NCBI GenBank assembly: GCA_002354135.1
Contig: DEKZ01000392.1
Location: forward strand, 1 to 16,482
Length of the DNA: 16,482 nucleotides
Direction of reading: 5' to 3'
Source of the DNA: Massilia sp. UBA2709
GTDB lineage: Bacteria; Pseudomonadota; Gammaproteobacteria; Burkholderiales; Burkholderiaceae_D
Both the position numbers and the translations under genes were made by a program. The notes beneath the pieces are model-generated. The model saw only the letters and a program-made list of their open reading frames with translations. It made no database searches and had not been told where the DNA came from. Positions 5,807 through 13,742 of this stretch are shown piece by piece. Position 1 is the first letter of the stretch; each line of letters begins with the position of its first letter.

Positions 5807-7073
5807 ATTTTTCTTTCTGGTTCAGGCAAAGGCCCATGAGGATGAAAACCATGAGCGCGTAGAACATGCTGGGCTTTACCGACCAGAACATCGTGTCGGT
5901 CAGGCTGAAGCCGAAGTAGCTGAGCGGAATCAGCATGCCGGCCAGCGCGAGCGCATATCGGGGGGGCTGGCGCCCGGCCGCCTGCCTGGCTTCGCGTGCG
6001 AAGAACACGAACGGCGCAACCAGGATGCCGAGCCATGCCAGCAGCCCGGGCACGCCGCCGCTGACGAGCGCATCCAGGGCATCGTTGTGCAGGTGCAGCG
6101 GCGCCAGCGCCACCGGATCGAGGCGGCCCTCGGCGACGTATTCCTTCATTCGGGCATGCGCGAGCGCCGGTTCGCGCCCCAGCAGGGGCCGCTCCGCGAT
6201 CAGCATGCCGGCGCCCTTCCACAGCTCGAGCCGGATCCCCACGTTCGTGAACTTGTCGCCGCCATTGTTCCACGCACGCACGTCGCTGATCGCCTGCGCT
6301 ATCCGGTCCTGCATGCCGCTGGACGGAATGAAGTACAGCGACGCCACCAGCGCCAGGCCGGCGGGCAACAGCACACGCATGCGCGTGCTGCGCATGATGA
6401 AGACATGGCGCCCGAGCAGCAGGGCTGCCAGGCCGAGCGCCACCCAGGCGCCGCGGGTCGCGCTGACGAACGAAGCGAGCAGGCCGGCAAGCGCGCCGAG
6501 CAGCAACCACAGGATCTGGGTCCGGCGCTGGCTGACATCGATCGCGGCCGCCAGCGCGACCAGGCTCAGGCACACGGCCATGTCGCCGAAGATCACCGCA
6601 TTGGTCAGCCCCCCAGGCCGCTCGATGTCCAGGACGACACGCTGGTAGCCCACCAGCAGGAAGGCGCCCACGGCGCCGACGGCGGCGCCCCAGTACAGCG
6701 CACGGCGCGGCGGCGCCACAGCCAGCACCACCATGAGCGCGCTGACGGCGCAGAACATGCGCAGCGGCTTCTCCACGCTGTTGAGGGGCTGCTCGGGCCG
6801 CAAGGCGAAAAAGGCCAGCGTCACGGCAAAGTTGAAAGCGAAAGCCAGCACCACCCAGCGCACGGCGGGCCAGTGGCGCGCCAGCGCCTGCCGGCCGTCG
6901 CGCCAGACGAAAGGCAGGGCCAGCACAAAGAGGAAACTGCCGAGGCCAATGCCGAACGATGTGATGAGACTGAGGGCGGGGATCAGGAAGACCAGGGCGC
7001 CGGTCCATGGCAGCGATGAGGCCAATCGGGTCGCTTGCGTATTTTTATTCATCACAGCGTGGAGATTATTCAT
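5796..7073 (-). CDS. waaL: O-antigen ligase family membrane protein (WaaL/Wzy_C-type, 425 aa)
   Basis: The protein is a polytopic inner-membrane protein with about 10-12 hydrophobic segments (for example 24-57, 72-91, 107-120, 126-142, 160-178, 187-221, 236-250, 340-358, 372-393, 403-417). SATRGAW (204-210) matches the Ser-Arg-Gly motif of the O-antigen ligase domain. A large periplasmic loop holds RLELWKGAG...ERPLLG (281-299), and HLHNDALDALVSGGVPGLLAW (327-347) fits the HxHN...GxxGL motif with the catalytic-type His. WaaL joins undecaprenyl-linked O-antigen to lipid A-core in the periplasm; Wzy polymerases share this domain. Overlap with msbA favours the ligase, which is why I use the symbol, cautiously. 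The ATG at 7073 is the first in the non-dnaE region. A second at 7052 is possible, and neither has a good ribosome site. The frame open further upstream to 7784 is antisense-free shadow of dnaE and is not used. Confidence 0.8.
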   Translation of the reverse strand: MNNLHAVMNKNTQATRLASSLPWTGALVFLIPALSLITSFGIGLGSFLFVLALPFVWRDGRQALARHWPAVRWVVLAFAFNFAVTLAFFALRPEQPLNSVEKPLRMFCAVSALMVVLAVAPPRRALYWGAAVGAVGAFLLVGYQRVVLDIERPGGLTNAVIFGDMAVCLSLVALAAAIDVSQRRTQILWLLLGALAGLLASFVSATRGAWVALGLAALLLGRHVFIMRSTRMRVLLPAGLALVASLYFIPSSGMQDRIAQAISDVRAWNNGGDKFTNVGIRLELWKGAGMLIAERPLLGREPALAHARMKEYVAEGRLDPVALAPLHLHNDALDALVSGGVPGLLAWLGILVAPFVFFAREARQAAGRQPPRYALALAGMLIPLSYFGFSLTDTMFWSVKPSMFYALMVFILMGLCLNQKEKFGN

Positions 7074-7303
7074 GCTCGACAATACAACTTGATTGACACC
7101 ATGTTGCCGGGGCCCGATCCGGGCGATCCGACGGATGTGGTGATGGACAGGACGACAAGAAATCCGTCCATTATCGCCCCATGGTGCCATAGCTGCCAAC
7201 ACAAGTGGCCGCGTACGCTGGCGGCCCCGCTCCGCCGCGGACAAGAAGGGGGCTGCGTGAGTGACGCCGGGCCAGGCCGGTATCGGCTGCGCCTGGCGCG
7301 TCC
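7074..7303. other. Intergenic region between dnaE and the O-antigen ligase gene
   Basis: These 230 bases hold several GC-rich hairpins: GGCCGC/GCGGCC at 7207-7226, ATGGAC/GTCCAT at 7143-7171, and a bulged stem GACGC..CCAGG / CCTGG..GCGTC at 7262-7302 just after the dnaE stop. None is followed by a T-tract on the minus strand, so no standard terminator is visible. No promoter with two good hexamers was found for the ligase gene. Read-through from dnaE or a weak promoter within this gap are both possible. Confidence 0.5.
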
Positions 7304-10300
7304 TCAGTACTCGACCGCCACGTCCTTCGCGCCCAGGTTCAATTCGAGCGCGTGCTTGAGCGCGTCCGACGGCGCCACGCGCCATTCGTCGCCCAGCTGC
7401 AGCGTGCACTCGATGCCCTGGGGTTTCACGCGCAGGCTGACCGGCAGCCCGTCCGGGTTGCGGTAAGGCGCCAGCACCTCGGCCATCTTTGCCGGGCTGA
7501 TCGTGCATTCGATGTCCATTTCCAGCTTGTGGCCGTAGTGGATGCGCGCGGCGGCGATGTCGAACACCTTCTCGGCCGTGATGCGCAGGCCGCCGTTGAA
7601 GCGGTCTTCCGACACCTTGCCCACCACCAGCAGGAATTCGTCTTCCTTGAAGATGTTCTTGTGGGCCTCGAGCAGCTCGTTGTAGATCGTGACCTCGACC
7701 ACGCCGGTCTTGTCGTCCAGCGCCACGATCAGGATCTTGCCGCGCTGGGTCATCTGGGTACGCACCCCCGTGATCACGCCGCACAGCATGCGCGGCTCGC
7801 GCGAAGGCTCCAGGTCCTTCAGCTTGGTCTTGGCGAAGCGCCGCACTTCCTGCGCATACGAGTCGAACATGTGGCCCGACAGGTAGTAGCCGAGCGCGAT
7901 TTTCTCTTCCGCCAGCTTCTGGCGGTCGGTCCAGGGCGTCGCCTTCACGTAGTCGGGCGGCGCGATCAGGTCGGAGTCGTCGCCGCCGAACAGGCTGACC
8001 TGGTTGGCCGCGGCCGCCGCCTGCCCCGCCGCTTCCATGGCAAAGGCGACCGAGGCCAGCAGCACGGCGCGGTCGACCCCGAAGGCGTCCATGGCGCCGG
8101 CGCGGATCAGCGACTCGATGGTGCGGCGGTTGATCTGCTTCTTGTCCACGCGCTTGCAGAAGTCGAACAGGTCCTTGAACTTGCCGCCCTCTTCGCGCGC
8201 CGCGATGATCGCCTCGATCGCACCCTGGCCGGCGCCCTTCACGCCACCCAGGCCGTAGCGGATGTTCGATACCTGCTTGCCGGTCACGGACGGCGGCGGG
8301 CCTTCCGGCGTGAAGCGGAACTGCGATTCGTTCACGTCCGGCGGCAGGATGGTCAACTTGCAGACGTCGATGGCGTCTTCGACCAGGATCTTGATCTTGT
8401 CCGTGTCTTCCATCGCCAGCGACATGTTGGCTGCCATGAATGCGGCGGTATGGTGGACCTTCAGGTAGGCCGTGTGGTACGACAGCAGCGCATACGCGGC
8501 CGCGTGCGACTTGTTGAAGCCGTAGCCCGCGAACTTCTCCATCAGGTCGAAGATCTCGTCGGCCTTTTCCTGCGACAGCCCGTCCTTGGCCGCGCCGGCG
8601 CGGAAGATCGCACGGTGCTCGGCCATCTCCTCGGCCTTCTTCTTGCCCATCGCGCGGCGCAGCATGTCCGCGCCGCCCAGCGAATAGCCGCCGACGATCT
8701 GCGCCATCTGCATGACCTGCTCCTGGTAGACCATGATGCCGTAGGTCTCGGACAGGATCGACTCGGTACGCGGATCGGGGTAATCGAACTTCTCGCCGTG
8801 CTTTCGTTTGCAGAAGTCGGGGATCAGGTCCATCGGGCCCGGACGGTAGAGCGCCACCAGCGCGATGATGTCCTCGAAGCGGTCGGGACGCGCATCCTTC
8901 AGCATGCCCTGCATGCCACGCGATTCAAGCTGGAAGATGGCGACGGTCTTCGCCTCGGTCAGCAGCTTATAGGACGGCCGGTCGTTCAGCGGCAGCTTGG
9001 CCAGGTCGAAGTCGGCCATCGCCGGATCGAGCGCCTTGATGTAGTTGACGGCGCGGTCGAGGATGGTCAGCGTGGTCAGGCCCAGAAAGTCGAACTTCAC
9101 CAGGCCGACGGCTTCGACGTCGTCCTTGTCGTACTGCGAGACGACGCCGGCATCGCCGCCCTGGGTATAGAGCGGGCAGAAGTCGGTGAGTTTACCAGGC
9201 GCGATCAGGACGCCGCCGGCGTGCATGCCGATGCCGCGGGTGATGCCCTCGACCTGCTGGGCCAGGTCCAGCAGCTGCTTGACCTCTTCCTCGTTCTCCA
9301 GGCGCTCCTTGAGCAGCGGTTCCTCTTCGATGGCCTCGGCGATCGAGACGGGTTTACCCGGCTTGAATGGAATGAGCTTGGAGATGCCGTCGCAGAAGTT
9401 GTAGCCGAAGTCGAGCACGCGGCCGACGTCGCGGATCGCACCCTTTGCCGCCATGGTGCCGAAGGTGGCGATCTGCGAGACCGCGTCGCGGCCGTACAAA
9501 TCCTTCACGTGCTGGATGACGAGTTCGCGCTTTTCCTGGCAGAAGTCGATGTCGAAGTCGGGCATCGAGACGCGTTCCGGGTTCAGGAAGCGCTCGAACA
9601 GCAGGTTATATTTCAGCGGATCGAGGTCGGTGATCTTCAGCGCGTAGGCGACCAGCGAGCCCGCACCCGAGCCGCGGCCCGGGCCGATCGGCACGCCGTT
9701 GTTCTTGCCCCACTGGATGAACTCCGCAACGATCAGGAAGTAGCCCGGGAACTTCATCTTGATGATGGTCTGGTTCTCGAACTCCAGGCGCGCATCGTAG
9801 CGCGGACGCTCCTTCTCGCGCACGGCCGGGTCGGGGAAGAGCTGCAGCAGGCGCTCTTCCAGGCCCTTCTTGGTTTCGGCGACCAGGAAGTCGTCGATGG
9901 TCATGCCCGGCGGCGTCGGGAAGTCCGGCAGTTGCGGCTTGCCCAGCGTGAGGGTGACGTTGCAGCGCTTGGCGATCTCGACCGAGTTGGCCAGGGCCCC
10001 CGGCAGGTCCTTGAACAGCTCCGCCATCTCGGCCTGCGACTTGAAGCACATCTCCTCGTTGAAGCGGCGCACGCGCTTGGCGTTGGCCAGCATCTCGCCT
10101 TCGGCGATACAGGTGCGCGCCTCGTGGGCGATGAATTCGTCCTTCTTGAGGAACTGCACCGGGTGGGTCGCCACCACCGGCAGGCCCAGGCGCGAAGCCA
10201 GCGCCACCGAATGGCGCACCTGCTGCTCCTGGTTGGCCTGGCCGGCGCGCTGGATCTCGATGTAGAAGTGGCCCGGGAAGATGCGCGCCCAGCGCTCGGC

Positions 10301-10801
10301 GGCCTTCTCGGCTTTCGCCAGGTCGCCGTTCTCGATGGCCTGGCCGATGTCGCCGAAGTGCGCGCCCGACAGGACGATCAGGGCGTTGGCCTGGTCGACC
10401 TCGGGCTCGAGCGTGGAGACGCTCGTCGCCAGGACTTCGAGCCACTCGACGCGGATCTCGGCGCGGCCTTTGTACTGGTTGGTCAGCCAGGCTTTCGACA
10501 GCAGTTCGCACAACTGCAGGTAGCCCGTGTGGTTCTTCGCCAGGATCAGGAGGCGGTGCGGCTTGTCGCGGTTGTCGTCGTTGGTGATCCAGGCGTCGAC
10601 GCCGACGATGGGCTTGATCCCCTTCCCGCGCGCCGCCTTGTAGAAGCGCACCATGCAGAACATGTTGGCAAGGTCGGTGACGGCCAGCGCCGGCTGCTGG
10701 TCCTTGGCGGCGGCGCCCACCAGTTCGTCGATGCGCACGAGGCCGTCGACGATGGAGTATTCGGAATGGACGCGGAGGTGGGTGAAGATGGGGGAGCTCA
10801 T
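7304..10801 (-). CDS. dnaE: DNA polymerase III subunit alpha (1165 aa)
   Basis: This is the replicative polymerase catalytic subunit, of normal length for DnaE1. The N-terminal PHP domain begins FTHLRVHSEYSIVDGL (6-21). The palm carries GPGRGSGAGSLVAYAL (373-388) and PDFDIDF (414-420), with catalytic aspartates corresponding to Asp417 and Asp419. The third aspartate is Asp571 in KFDFLGL (569-575). LYRPGPMDLIPDF (651-663) and GYGFNKSHAAAYA (759-771) are standard DnaE segments. NQVSLFGG (933-940) is a good beta-clamp binding motif (QxxLF). An OB-fold follows (about 1000-1085), then a tau-binding-type C-terminal region. The ATG at 10801 gives the expected N-terminus. It is preceded directly by a -10-like TAAAAT rather than a ribosome site. 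It is upstream of waaL and msbA on the same strand, with a 230-base gap. Confidence 0.97.
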   Translation of the reverse strand: MSSPIFTHLRVHSEYSIVDGLVRIDELVGAAAKDQQPALAVTDLANMFCMVRFYKAARGKGIKPIVGVDAWITNDDNRDKPHRLLILAKNHTGYLQLCELLSKAWLTNQYKGRAEIRVEWLEVLATSVSTLEPEVDQANALIVLSGAHFGDIGQAIENGDLAKAEKAAERWARIFPGHFYIEIQRAGQANQEQQVRHSVALASRLGLPVVATHPVQFLKKDEFIAHEARTCIAEGEMLANAKRVRRFNEEMCFKSQAEMAELFKDLPGALANSVEIAKRCNVTLTLGKPQLPDFPTPPGMTIDDFLVAETKKGLEERLLQLFPDPAVREKERPRYDARLEFENQTIIKMKFPGYFLIVAEFIQWGKNNGVPIGPGRGSGAGSLVAYALKITDLDPLKYNLLFERFLNPERVSMPDFDIDFCQEKRELVIQHVKDLYGRDAVSQIATFGTMAAKGAIRDVGRVLDFGYNFCDGISKLIPFKPGKPVSIAEAIEEEPLLKERLENEEEVKQLLDLAQQVEGITRGIGMHAGGVLIAPGKLTDFCPLYTQGGDAGVVSQYDKDDVEAVGLVKFDFLGLTTLTILDRAVNYIKALDPAMADFDLAKLPLNDRPSYKLLTEAKTVAIFQLESRGMQGMLKDARPDRFEDIIALVALYRPGPMDLIPDFCKRKHGEKFDYPDPRTESILSETYGIMVYQEQVMQMAQIVGGYSLGGADMLRRAMGKKKAEEMAEHRAIFRAGAAKDGLSQEKADEIFDLMEKFAGYGFNKSHAAAYALLSYHTAYLKVHHTAAFMAANMSLAMEDTDKIKILVEDAIDVCKLTILPPDVNESQFRFTPEGPPPSVTGKQVSNIRYGLGGVKGAGQGAIEAIIAAREEGGKFKDLFDFCKRVDKKQINRRTIESLIRAGAMDAFGVDRAVLLASVAFAMEAAGQAAAAANQVSLFGGDDSDLIAPPDYVKATPWTDRQKLAEEKIALGYYLSGHMFDSYAQEVRRFAKTKLKDLEPSREPRMLCGVITGVRTQMTQRGKILIVALDDKTGVVEVTIYNELLEAHKNIFKEDEFLLVVGKVSEDRFNGGLRITAEKVFDIAAARIHYGHKLEMDIECTISPAKMAEVLAPYRNPDGLPVSLRVKPQGIECTLQLGDEWRVAPSDALKHALELNLGAKDVAVEY

Positions 10802-10807
10802 CCCGTC

Positions 10808-10813
10808 ATTTTA
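10808..10813 (-). promoter_or_regulatory. Candidate dnaE -10 element, placed for a leaderless mRNA
   Basis: The minus strand reads TAAAAT-GACGGG-ATG, so a -10-like hexamer (five of six matches) ends six bases before the dnaE start codon. Transcription would then start at or within a base or two of the ATG. No clear -35 lies at 16-18 bases. Confidence 0.35.
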
Positions 10814-10814
10814 A

Positions 10815-10868
10815 CCCGGACGAGGGCTCATGCGGTTGTCGACTGGTAACGCCGCGCCCTCATCCGGG
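10815..10868. repeat. Inverted repeat in the dnaE / small-protein divergent promoter region
   Basis: CCCGGACGAGGGC (10815-10827) and GCCCTCATCCGGG (10856-10868) are inverted 13-base arms with one G-T type mismatch and a 28-base spacer. The left arm abuts the candidate dnaE -10, and the right arm ends 14 bases before the TATAAT of the opposite gene. There is no T-tract. It may be an operator or looping site for the divergent pair, or a degenerate REP-like element. Confidence 0.5.
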
Positions 10869-10882
10869 CATGGTGCGGAAGA

Positions 10883-10888
10883 TATAAT
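10883..10888 (+). promoter_or_regulatory. Perfect TATAAT -10 upstream of the 111-aa gene
   Basis: An exact TATAAT sits in an AT-rich patch of otherwise GC-rich DNA, predicting a start near 10895 and a leader of about 26 bases. The -35 region is poor (TCATCC-like), so an activator or extended contacts may be needed. Confidence 0.5.
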
Positions 10889-10920
10889 ATTGCCCATCCA
10901 AGGATCTATTTTTAGCAGTT

Positions 10921-11256
10921 ATGCAATTGAAAAAACAGCTGCGCCAGCTTGTTTCCGCTGCACTCAGGAGGCCACGCGCCGCCGCAATCAAGGGACTCAA
11001 GGACTGTCTACGCCGCGCCAAGAGCAGCAATCTGGCGCGCAGGATCGTCTTGCCGGTGCTGTACCGTTATCCGCAATTCTGGGGCACGCTACGCCGCATG
11101 GCCGAGGGCAAGCTGGCCAACCCCGGGCTATCGGGTGCCACACTGGCGCCGGACTGGTCCCGCCCTCTGCCGCCGGAATTCGCCCGCATGCCAGCCTCGG
11201 CGCGCAAGGTGCTGCTCGACCTGGCGCGTCCGGACAGCGTCACGCCACCTCGATAA
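10921..11256 (+). CDS. Small basic amphipathic protein preceding a multi-module glycosyltransferase (111 aa)
   Basis: The product starts MQLKKQLRQLVSAALRRPRA and is strongly basic with amphipathic helical segments (1-60). It has an aromatic-Pro motif YRYPQFWGTLRRM (48-60), a Pro-rich linker, and a second helix ARKVLLDLAR (94-103). No signal peptide or full transmembrane helix is present, so peripheral inner-membrane binding is plausible. It stops 7 bases before the ATG of the 814-aa glycosyltransferase, implying coupled expression. Without gaps, residues 39-51 align with residues 48-60 of the small protein at 14701-15072 (RR, L, V and Pro shared; Tyr/Phe before Pro). From memory, similar segments occur as C-terminal tails on methyltransferase and glycosyltransferase proteins of polysaccharide clusters. 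Function is unassigned; a membrane adaptor for the enzyme is an inference. Ribosome site: AAGGA at 10900-10904 is too distant to be convincing. Confidence 0.7.
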   Translation: MQLKKQLRQLVSAALRRPRAAAIKGLKDCLRRAKSSNLARRIVLPVLYRYPQFWGTLRRMAEGKLANPGLSGATLAPDWSRPLPPEFARMPASARKVLLDLARPDSVTPPR

Positions 11257-11263
11257 GCGGCTC

Positions 11264-13708
11264 ATGCGCATCGCCATCGATCTTCGCGCCTGCCAGCAGG
11301 CAGACAGCAGCCTGGCCCGCGACAGCCTGGCAGCGGTCCGGGAAATGGCCGGCAACCCAGGCCGGCACACGCTCTGGGTCGCATTCAGCAAACAGTTCCC
11401 TCAGGAGATCGAGCGCCTGCGGGCAGTGTTTGCGACGCTGTTACCGTCCGAGCGCATCCTGGCGTATGCGGTCCCGGCGCCGGACGGTACGGCCCGGGTG
11501 CAACGCACGATTGATCTGATCAGGGAAAACTTCTTTGCCAACCTGGATGTCGACATCGTCTTCACGCCAGGCTTGCCGGCTGCCGATGCCGCCTGCGACT
11601 TGACTTCGACGCATTTCCAGACCGCTTACGGTGTACCGGCCCGCGCCGGATCGGCGTCCACGCAGCCGCCTGGCACCTTCCTTGTCGACATCGATGCCAA
11701 CCCGGCCGCCGTCGCGCAGCAGGCTTTCGAGGTCTTCGAACTGGCCCTGCGCCACCGGCCAGCCCCTGCCATGCCTGCTTCGCGTCCGGCCCTCGCCTGG
11801 ATTGCCGCGCAAGCCCCGGAAGGCTCGGACACGGACGTCCAGCTGTTCGCGGAACTGGCCCGAACCTATGCCTTGTCCCTGGTCGTCCCTGCTCCCGAGG
11901 CAACAGGCGAAGGCCTGCCCTTCTCGCTGCACGGCCTTGACTGGTTCGAAGAACACGTACGTACATTCGACCGTATCGTCTATGCCATCGGCAATTCGCA
12001 ACTGCACCGTTTCATGCCAGAACTGCTGGCGCGCCATCCGGGCATCGTCGTCCTCAAGGATTTTTTCCTTGGAAATGTATTCGGCAGCGCCGGGCAAGCG
12101 CCGGCCTTGCGCAAGGCCCTGTTCGATTCACATGGTTTTACCGGACTGGCCGACGAACGATCCCTCGGCCTTGCCGTAGCCGACAAGTATCCCCTGAATA
12201 AAACCGTGCTCGACCTTGCCACCGGGGTGATCGTCGGCTCGGCGGACCTGCTCGCGCAAGCCGAGGCCTGGTATGGCCGCGGCATCGCCGATCGTTGGCA
12301 TTGCATTCCGGCGTCAGGAGAAAACCAGACTGAACAGCCTTTCGATGCGCCCGGCGCGGCCTATGCCGAAGCCATCGAAAACGTCACCAGCCGCAGCCCG
12401 GCAGCCCGTTATGGCGCGCTGCTGCAGGCGCTGCGGTCGAACGATTGCCCACGCGATGCGCGCCATCCCGAGCTGCTGGCCGCCGCCATGGCGATCGCCG
12501 ACAACCAGCCTGCCGTGCCGCCGCGCCAGTTGCTGGTGGACGTTTCCGCAATCGTGCAACTGGATGCAAAAACCGGCATTTCGCGGGTGGTGCGCAGCAT
12601 CCTCCTGGCCCTGATCAACGCGCCGCCGCCAGGCTATCGCGTGGAAGCCGTTTACGGCGACGGCGGCAACCGCCGCTACCGCTACGCGCGCAACTTCACC
12701 CTGGCGCTGATCGGCGCCGGGCAGATGGAACTGGAAGACGCGCCGATCGAACACCGTCCCGGCGACATCTTCCTCGGCCTCGACGTGGCTGCCAGCATCA
12801 CGACGCAGAACGCGGCGCTGTTGACGGACATGCGCAATCACGGTGTCCAGGTATTTTTCGTGGTGTACGACATCCTTCCGCTGCAACTGCCGGACAAATT
12901 CGCTTACGGCACCGATACCTACTTCCGCAAATACCTCGAGACGATCACGCGCCACGCCGATGGCCTGCTGTGCAACACACGCGCCACCGCCGACATGCTC
13001 GCCGAATGGGTCATGGCGCACCCACCGGAGCGATCCGCAACGCTGCACATCGGCGACTTCCATCTGGGCGCCGACCTGGACGCCAGCGCCCCGAGTGCCG
13101 GCTTGCCGGCGAACGCCCAGGCCATCTTCGCAGCGACGACGCAACGGCCGACGCTGCTGATGGTCGGCACGCTGGAGCCACGCAAGGCCCAGGCCCAGGC
13201 GCTGGCGGCCATGGAACTGCTGTGGTCCGAGGGCGTCGATGCCAACCTGGTCATTGTCGGCAAGCCCGGCTGGATGGTCGAACCGCTGATCAAGAAACTG
13301 AAGGCGCATGCCCAACTGGACGCGCGCCTGTTCTGGCTTGACGAGGCGTCCGACGAGATGCTTGAAAGGCTGTACCGGTCGTGCTCGGCCCTGCTGGCCC
13401 CCTCCCTCGGCGAGGGTTTCGGCCTGCCGCTGATCGAGGCGGCCCAGCACGGGCTGCCGATCGTCGCCCGCAGGCTTCGGGTATTCGAGGAAATCTGCGG
13501 CGCACACGCATTCTATTTCGAGGGCGAGGCGCCGCAGGAACTGGCCGGGGCCTTGCGTGCCTGGCTGGCACTGTTCGCCGCCGGGCAGGCGCCGGTTTCG
13601 GCCGGGCTGCCATGGCTCAGCTGGTCCGAAAGCGCACGCAGGCTGCTCGATTGTGTGATTGACCAGCACTGGGACCGCAGTTTGCCGGGCACGTCCAGCG
13701 GCTTATAA
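11264..13708 (+). CDS. Multi-module GT-B glycosyltransferase, GT4 family, with two reduced N-terminal modules (814 aa)
   Basis: The C-terminal module (421-810) is a complete GT4 enzyme. It has the acceptor half LLVDVSAIVQLDAKTGISRV (423-442), FFVVYDILPL (531-540), then the donor half VGTLEPRK (634-641), LVIVGKPG (662-669) and the EX7E motif EGFGLPLIE (Glu717/Glu725). Residues 1-115 start MRIAIDLRACQ like the first half of a GT4 module, but lack the usual RGIGRYS glycine motif (SSLARDS at 15-21). Residues 174-350 resemble the acceptor half of a second module (FDRIVYAIGNSQLHRF 235-250, GIVVLKDFFLG 260-270, GVIVGSADLL 321-330). Neither has an EX7E donor half. It should act in the cytoplasm at the inner membrane on a surface polysaccharide; the donor sugar is unknown. 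The ATG at 11264 is preferred over the longer open frame from 10949, which would overlap the upstream gene. Confidence 0.85.
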   Translation: MRIAIDLRACQQADSSLARDSLAAVREMAGNPGRHTLWVAFSKQFPQEIERLRAVFATLLPSERILAYAVPAPDGTARVQRTIDLIRENFFANLDVDIVFTPGLPAADAACDLTSTHFQTAYGVPARAGSASTQPPGTFLVDIDANPAAVAQQAFEVFELALRHRPAPAMPASRPALAWIAAQAPEGSDTDVQLFAELARTYALSLVVPAPEATGEGLPFSLHGLDWFEEHVRTFDRIVYAIGNSQLHRFMPELLARHPGIVVLKDFFLGNVFGSAGQAPALRKALFDSHGFTGLADERSLGLAVADKYPLNKTVLDLATGVIVGSADLLAQAEAWYGRGIADRWHCIPASGENQTEQPFDAPGAAYAEAIENVTSRSPAARYGALLQALRSNDCPRDARHPELLAAAMAIADNQPAVPPRQLLVDVSAIVQLDAKTGISRVVRSILLALINAPPPGYRVEAVYGDGGNRRYRYARNFTLALIGAGQMELEDAPIEHRPGDIFLGLDVAASITTQNAALLTDMRNHGVQVFFVVYDILPLQLPDKFAYGTDTYFRKYLETITRHADGLLCNTRATADMLAEWVMAHPPERSATLHIGDFHLGADLDASAPSAGLPANAQAIFAATTQRPTLLMVGTLEPRKAQAQALAAMELLWSEGVDANLVIVGKPGWMVEPLIKKLKAHAQLDARLFWLDEASDEMLERLYRSCSALLAPSLGEGFGLPLIEAAQHGLPIVARRLRVFEEICGAHAFYFEGEAPQELAGALRAWLALFAAGQAPVSAGLPWLSWSESARRLLDCVIDQHWDRSLPGTSSGL

Positions 13709-13709
13709 T
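13682..13709 (+). promoter_or_regulatory. Candidate promoter of trhO overlapping the glycosyltransferase stop codon
   Basis: TTGCCG (13682-13687, four of six matches to TTGACA) and an exact TATAAT (13704-13709) are 16 bases apart. The TATAAT includes the TAA stop of the upstream gene. The predicted start near 13716 leaves a leader of about 27 bases before trhO at 13743, so trhO can be expressed apart from the glycosyltransferase. Confidence 0.6.
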
Positions 13710-13742
13710 ACCGCCTGTCCACGAATTCTTCCCTTAGCACCT

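Noticed and set aside
5763..7019. Plus-strand open frame of 418 codons opposite the O-antigen ligase gene
   Set aside because: Antisense shadow with a His/Gln/Arg-rich composition and no hydrophobic or enzyme motifs.
7262..7302. Hairpin after the dnaE stop as a terminator
   Set aside because: The stem is bulged and has no T-tract on the minus strand, so it is only listed as part of the intergenic region.
7074..7784. N-terminal extension of the O-antigen ligase frame into dnaE
   Set aside because: The extension is an alternative-frame reading of dnaE codons and is followed by intergenic sequence; the membrane protein starts at 7073.
7352..10849. Plus-strand open frame of 1165 codons lying opposite dnaE
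   Set aside because: It is antisense to a certain dnaE, rich in Arg/Val/Leu/Gln/Asp/His without domain motifs, and results from the strong GC bias at third codon positions.
10949..11263. N-terminal extension of the 814-aa glycosyltransferase
   Set aside because: It overlaps the 111-aa gene in another frame, and the family N-terminus MRIAIDL begins at 11264.
12314..13669. Minus-strand open frame of 451 codons opposite the 814-aa glycosyltransferase
   Set aside because: Antisense to the complete GT4 module with its EX7E motif.
13659..13742. N-terminal extension of TrhO
   Set aside because: It overlaps the glycosyltransferase end and the trhO promoter; the product from 13743 has normal family length.
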